DNA of 64,000 nucleotides from Neoechinorhynchus agilis (Eukaryota; Acanthocephala): assembly GCA_051530055.1 (NCBI GenBank), contig CM121341.1:1860001-1924000 (forward strand), in the 5' to 3' direction. The notes beneath the pieces were generated by a model. That model ran no database searches, was not told where the DNA came from, and saw nothing but the letters and a program-made list of their open reading frames with translations. Numbering within the stretch: position 1 is the first letter of the stretch; every line of letters begins with the position of its first letter. This document shows positions 58,759 through 64,000 of the stretch, in pieces. Both the position numbers and the translations under genes were made by a program.

Positions 58759-59250
58759 TTATTTTGCTGATCCAGTTCGGTATAGTTTGTTAAATACAAC
58801 GGCGAAAATTCCAGTGGCGAAAGCGATTGTTTCGAACACAACTATTCCTACAATGAAATACAAGGTTTGATTTTGAGGACCAGTTCGTCTTGAGTTCATT
58901 AACAAGGATTTGTATATTAAATAAGCTCCAAATGTTGAGTTTGGGACAGAACAAACTGTTGCAAGACTAGCAAATGCGGCACATATGTAGATGTTTGGAA
59001 AGCAAGAAAATGCGATTCCAAACAAGGTCATCACAGTGAGTGACAATCCCGCGGAAATTGGATACAAAGCAATTTCTGGAAATTTGAATCCAATCATTGC
59101 GGTCACATTATCGTAATCTGACGAATTCCATTTGAGTAAGTTCATTTTATTAAAAGCAAAGATCCCATAGGTGATCGAACAAATACCAGGAAACGCAAGT
59201 ATTACACTAAGAGAGACAATTACTGTTGTAACGAGCGTTTTCGTTTGCAT
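58759..59250 (-). CDS. Four-helix membrane protein, unknown family
   Basis: A 163-residue single-exon frame with a true ATG at 59248-59250. Hydrophobic segments lie at about residues 8-30 (VSLSVILAFPGICSITYG), 62-82 (YPISAGLSLTVMTLFGIAF), 84-108 (CFPNIYICAAFASLATVCSV) and 128-150 (LYFIVGIVVFETIAFATGIF), with N-glycosylation sites (NSS, NVT) in the first loop. The tetraspan layout suggests a TMEM or claudin-like protein, but I see no tetraspanin CCG or claudin W-GLW signature. Confidence 0.7.
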   Translation of the reverse strand: MQTKTLVTTVIVSLSVILAFPGICSITYGIFAFNKMNLLKWNSSDYDNVTAMIGFKFPEIALYPISAGLSLTVMTLFGIAFSCFPNIYICAAFASLATVCSVPNSTFGAYLIYKSLLMNSRRTGPQNQTLYFIVGIVVFETIAFATGIFAVVFNKLYRTGSAK

Positions 59251-60720
59251 TGTACACTTATTTTTTTTTGCCTTTGCCCACTATGTTATAAACTAAGCGT
59301 TTTTTATGGACATGGTGGACTTAAGAGTCTAGGTGGGGAGCACACTATTAAGTTTTGTTTTCAAATAGCCCAAGAAATATCATTATGAGTAACATAACGG
59401 TTTAGCATAAAACTTAAAAATTGAAATTTGGATTACCCAACGATTGTGGTTGAATATAATGCTCATAAAAACAAGTGGTTTATGTGGATCAAATTTTAAG
59501 AGTAGCATGCATTTCTCGATTGTGTGACTCAGATTTTCAGAAGGCATTGTGTTTTGTGGTACGAACATCCTTTTATTAAATATTTTTGCTTTTGTATTTT
59601 TTGAAAAATTTTCAATATTACCTAGAATGTAATCGAAACTTGATATAAAAATAAATTCTAAATCTATGCACTGCGCATTTCTTTTTGTCGAATAATTAGA
59701 TGTAATGTGGAATGTAACGAAAATCACAAATTGTCAAATCATACCGATTGAAATATTTAAGCGTTTTTACAATATGACGTGGTATTTCTTACTAAGAAAA
59801 TCTCAAAGTCGAACGAATAAACAATCATAATCGATTTAATATTTCAAATCTTACTTAGCGTCGTCATCAAAAGTCCAATTAGCATTTGATCATTTATCCA
59901 CTTGACTTTGAAATAATAACAAACCGCATAAGGATGATGTTTGTTTATTAGAGAATTTTTATAAATCATTTTACTTTATTGCAAAATATTGCAACAAATA
60001 TTTGGCATGTTCGTTCTCCGGTTGCTTTCAAAGCCGACGAGAATCAAGCAATTATACGATTTCATATCGGTGTAAACACGACAAAAACTTCAATTCACAA
60101 GACGCTAAAAATCTTCAACAAGGATTTTTAAAATTGAAGTTTTACGTGCGGTTCCGCTGTATAATTGAAAATGTTTTTATATGCCGGAAAAATGGATCCA
60201 GAGCGGCGGCGTGAATGTTCAAATAATTATACTCAAAGAGATTTAAAAAAAATTATTTGTTGAATTCGATATTTCGGCACAATATTGTGCTTTAACCAAA
60301 GCTGCTTGTAAGTTAATTCAATCTTCAAAACATAATTGGAAATACAGAAAATTAATATGCAATTGAACGTTTCAATCGTTCTGAGTCTTAGTTTCTTGTT
60401 AAAAAAATCTTAATGCTACAATAAATTGATCCCGATCCATTACAGATCACTCATAATTCTCGTTAATTCATCGAATTCTGAGAAATGATGCTTTGATCTC
60501 TCGGGCATTCGAACACATTTGCTGCTTCAATCAGTTGTCATTAAGAGTGTTCAAGTTCGAGTTTCAAATTTTTAGGATGCAAAAGGGCGAATGTCGCATT
60601 TTTCAGGGAAAAACGTTAATACTGAAACGAAGGATAGGCTTTTCTAGAAAAGGTACAGTCATCGTTCGTGAGTAAGACAATTCTAAGTTGAAAAAGAAAG
60701 TGTAAGAGTCTGAATGCAAG
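59251..60720. other. Intergenic, promoter side of two divergent genes
   Basis: AT-rich. 60245-60290 holds a single end of MITE family 2 (AATTCGATATTTCGGCACAA then TATTGTGC). Frames at 59383-59727 and 60493-60675 have no recognisable feature. Confidence 0.5.
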
Positions 60721-63700
60721 ATGGAGAAATTCCTCTTTGCACTTCTTGCTGTTCACCTAGTCTTCGTAAGATCTAGCTTTGATCGCCGTAAATATCGCGA
60801 TAAAGACGGGTATAAAGGTAAGTCGTTTGTCCTCGCTTTTCGCTTACAAATTGCTTGGATATTTTAGAAGATATAAAGATATCAGGAAATGATACCTGCA
60901 ATGTTGACATGTCCGTGTGCACTTCAGAATCCGCACATTTTGAGGCTGATGGGTTCCGTGGTGCCAATTGCATTGTTCATATCGCCAGTACAAAAACCAG
61001 GACGTCTGTCATTCTCCATAGTCCAAATCCTTTAAGTTCAAAGGAAAGTCTAACACTGTACAGAAACAATCTGCAAATAGTAAGCGTATTTAAAAGTTAT
61101 CGTACTTTTAATACTCCTAATATATCAGCTTCGTGTTGGACCGGGTCATGCGCTTGGGGATTGTGTTGCTTTAGAAACGCCCATCTCCTTTTCATACACC
61201 AGTAGCGATGATGATGACAACGAATTCGAAATGGATGCTTATTTAATACGTGATTATTGTCTTTACGACAGTGAGTAGATTGTCCTTGGTCCCACAATGC
61301 TTACTCGCATACTTTTAGAATGCAAAACCTGCAACATTTTGGGATGCTTGGTGCTTGGAAACGCTGGTTATTCAACTAATTACCGGGACGCGTTGGCTTA
61401 TTTGGACGACGATTTTGAAGAGAATCATTGTAAACTTGGTGATGATGTAGTTGAACCGGACGACGGAGTATTGCGTAAGTTTTAGGCTATCAGCTGGTTT
61501 CCCTGACTAAAAAGCAGAGCTAAGATCATCAGGATATTTGAGTAATTTAAAATCTATTTATCTAGAAGATGCTTTCTATAGGTTGGGAAATCGAAACTTT
61601 CAATGCGTTTACAGTTCGCTAGTTTCGGAAATTTTGAATTTCCAAACAAATTTTTAGATAAATATTTTGATAAAAAATTCATGAATAACATGGGTTTGCG
61701 ACTTTCTTTGATAGTATTTGCTTGAAAGAACAAAAAGCACCTCTAACGCAAACACATCCATGTCGTAAAAATGAATTTTATGTGAAAATGCATGTTCTAC
61801 AGCACTCATAAATTGAGCTTCTTCGAAAGTTATGAAATGAATATCGGTTATTTTACTACTTAAATCAATAGTCCTTTAAAAGGCATATTCGATTCTCCTA
61901 CGTTTCCCTGGCCTCTACAAATAAGGAAATCAGGGTTTAGCGTTTTATTTAAACTTAAAATTGTTACACAGAACCAATGTTTTGATAATAACACGATTTT
62001 TAGAGAAAGTTGAAATTAGTGGAAGTAGAACATGCAATGTACATGGTCGTACATTCCTAGCAGAGTCAATCCATTTTAAAGGAAGTGGATTTAATGGCGC
62101 TACATGCAAAGTCAATTTGGCTACTCACAAAGCGAAAACATCGGTCGTGATTGATGTGGCTGATAAACTTAGTCCATACGAGACTCTAACTTTCTTCAGA
62201 AATGGAGTAAAATTAGTATGTAAAGCCAAACAAGTCACTCTTGAGAAACACTCACATTCCAATATTTAGCTTGAATATCAGCCAAACGAGCTACCACCAA
62301 GCTGCATTGTGCTTGAGATGCCTATATCGTTTGTCTATACGAATGATGGTGCTTCTTCTGATGAACTTGACATGAATACTTACTTAATGCGCGACACTTG
62401 TCTTTTTCAAAGTGAGTATTGGGTTTAAGCTGGATCATTTTTGCTCAGATCGGTAAAAGATGAAGAGCCGCAATCCATTATCTAGCATGAAGTATCTTAT
62501 TCGAGTATGAATTTTGCAATATTCCCCACTAAATACCGAACTGTATCGTAAAAATACACATTTTTCGGATCAATTAAGCTGAAACCTCAGACGATACTAT
62601 TTAAAATCGCCTGGTTTCGTTTTCCGTGTTAAAATTCGATCTTGATATTAGAGTGCCGATGTTGACATGAACGTTTTAATCGAATGGATGCGAGCAATGA
62701 AACGGAACTTTTTTAGACACGACTTTCACGATAAGGCCTTTCAAAATTTTGCTAAAGATCACATTTGCATCAGAAATAATAGAACTTTAGTTTTTATTTG
62801 TAAAAACTAATAAACCTTAAATTTTTTTGAATAGAATGCCAAAGTTGTCAGCTCAAGGATTGCTTAGCAATGAATGACGACTTGTATCCAACATACTACA
62901 AAAATCTTCTTTCCTACATGGACGACGATTTTCAGGAGGAGCATTGTAAGTCAGATAGCGGATCTGTAGACGATGGCGAAAGACGTAGGTTTAAATTTTA
63001 ACGCGATAAACTCACACCATTACGTTAAGAACACATCAGTATTTTCGGACAAGGTTCATGCAATGTAGATGGACGCACATTTTCATCTGAGTCCATGCAT
63101 TTCGAAGTTGATGGCTTCGTTGGCCATCAATGCCGAGTCAATTTGGCGAGCAGGAAAATAGGTGTATTTACTGTCATTGAAATCGATGAGAGACTTAGCT
63201 ACTTCGAGGGAATTAGTTTCTTCGACCACGATGTGGAAATAGTGAGCGTTTTACACGGTGCGCTTTAGAAATGGCGACTAATAATGAAATGTTTAGTTGA
63301 AAATCGAACCGAACGATAGACCGCCAGGTTGTCTAGTCTTCGATGCCCCGGTTACATTTGAGTACTACAGCGATAGTGCAATGAATAATGAATTTGAGAT
63401 GAATGTATACTTGATGCGGGACTCCTGTTCGTCTGGTAGTGAGTATTAATGAAATTAAAATCGAGCAAGATATAGAAGTCGTTCAAAATTTTCTAATATT
63501 TAGGATAGAAAATCTCTTTTTTAAGTACAACTCCGGTGCCGTTTTTAGAAGAATTTTTCATAAAATGTGTTTATGATGACTCAAAGGTATATAGGTCCAA
63601 TTTCTTAAACATAAGAATCAATAAAACGTGTTATTATTTATAAATAAATTAACTAATGTAGATAAAATGAATTTATTTCATATCCTTGAATTTTTGAACA

Positions 63701-64000
63701 CATTTAAATTAAATAACTGAGACGGTCTTTTATTTAGATTGCAAGAGTTGCACGCTAAAAAATTGCAAAATGTTTACCAACAATTTTTTCCCTCTATATC
63801 ACATGAATTCACTTTCGTACATAAATGATGACTTTTACGATGATTACTGCGAAAGCGACGGTGATAGTGAAGGTGGATTGCAACGTGAGTATGCTTCTAT
63901 TATTGCGCTATAGCTTTACCTCATCCAATTTCAGAGGAGGTCGCAATTTATGGAATAGGAACATGCAACGTTAACGGACAAACCTATACATCGGATTCAA
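60721..64000 (+). CDS. Secreted modular protein built of A-B-C exon cassettes (3' end off window)
   Basis: Start ATG at 60721, signal peptide EKFLFALLAVHLVFV, exon 1 ends 60817. Then exons A1 60868-61079, B1 61129-61270, C1 61319-61474; A2 62004-62215, B2 62270-62411, C2 62835-62984; A3 63030-63241, B3 63297-63438, C3 63738-63883; A4 from 63935. Every junction is GT-AG and phases repeat exactly (into A 1, A-B 0, B-C 1). A modules share TCNVxGRTFxSES, GFxGAxCxVNLA and LSxxExLTFFRN; B modules share PISFxYT and NEFEMNxYLMRDxC; C modules share CKxCxLKxC and LSYxDDDF. A+B has a four-Cys layout and an F-x-Y-x-SD ... NEFEMN-x-Y end that recalls a CUB domain; C adds four Cys and acidic ends. Extracellular; function unknown. 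Three full cassettes and the start of a fourth are visible. Confidence 0.9.

Noticed and set aside
60855-61205. Stand-alone 116-residue protein
   Set aside because: It is exon A1 of the cassette gene plus read-through of the following intron.

Overview
This is a 64 kb piece of an invertebrate animal genome. The genes are recognisably metazoan (HECTD1, ZFC3H1, RBM42, ANP32, a CK1-family kinase, a LEM2/MAN1-type nuclear-envelope protein, an SLC22 relic). Introns are spliceosomal and many are very short (about 47-67 nt). Protein sequences are divergent and the intergenic DNA is AT-rich and full of repeats. A fast-evolving ecdysozoan, for example an enoplean nematode, would fit, but I cannot fix the taxon from the sequence alone. 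There are no operons, CRISPR arrays or prokaryotic features.

Layout: 1-6.2 kb, HECTD1-like E3 ligase (minus; 3' end off the window). 7.6-14.1 kb, gene-free DNA with a 139-bp satellite, a 114-bp satellite, long foldback elements, SINE pieces and a LINE tail. 14.3-18.6 kb, ZFC3H1-like RNA-exosome adaptor (plus). 19-23 kb, a LINE remnant and a fossil Ty3/gypsy element. 23.4-28.7 kb, about 38 copies of a ~140-bp satellite, ending in an assembly gap. 30.3-31.1 kb, RBM42. 31.4-33.6 kb, foldback DNA and a ~145-bp satellite enclosed by inverted ends. 33.9-34.8 kb, ANP32. 36.2-38.2 kb, an unrecognised protein with five repeats of a TFIIS-N/TND-like helical module. 38.6-39.1 kb, a dead SLC22 transporter fragment. 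42-43.6 kb, CK1-like kinase. 44.7-46.9 kb, LINE and SINE debris and weak ORFs. 47.1-49.1 kb, LEM2/MAN1-like protein. 49.5-51.8 kb, a 97-bp satellite bounded by inverted repeats. 52.5-55.7 kb, a small unknown ORF, a jockey-like LINE fragment and an EF-hand protein. 56.2-58.3 kb, LINE and SINE copies. 58.8-59.3 kb, a four-helix membrane protein. 60.7 kb to the end, a secreted modular protein (plus; runs off the window).

Two things stand out. First, the gene at the right edge is built from a repeating three-exon cassette (A-B-C): all complete A exons are exactly 212 nt, all B exons exactly 142 nt, and C exons 146-156 nt, with intron phases 1-0-1 repeating. It encodes a secreted chain of divergent, possibly CUB-like, cysteine-containing modules. 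Second, two or more of the satellites sit between or directly beside the inverted ends of foldback/MITE-like elements, which suggests that these arrays grew inside or next to such elements.

The host genes appear functionally unrelated housekeeping or regulatory genes (ubiquitin ligase, RNA decay and splicing factors, nuclear envelope, kinase, calcium binding). I see no evidence that they act as one pathway.
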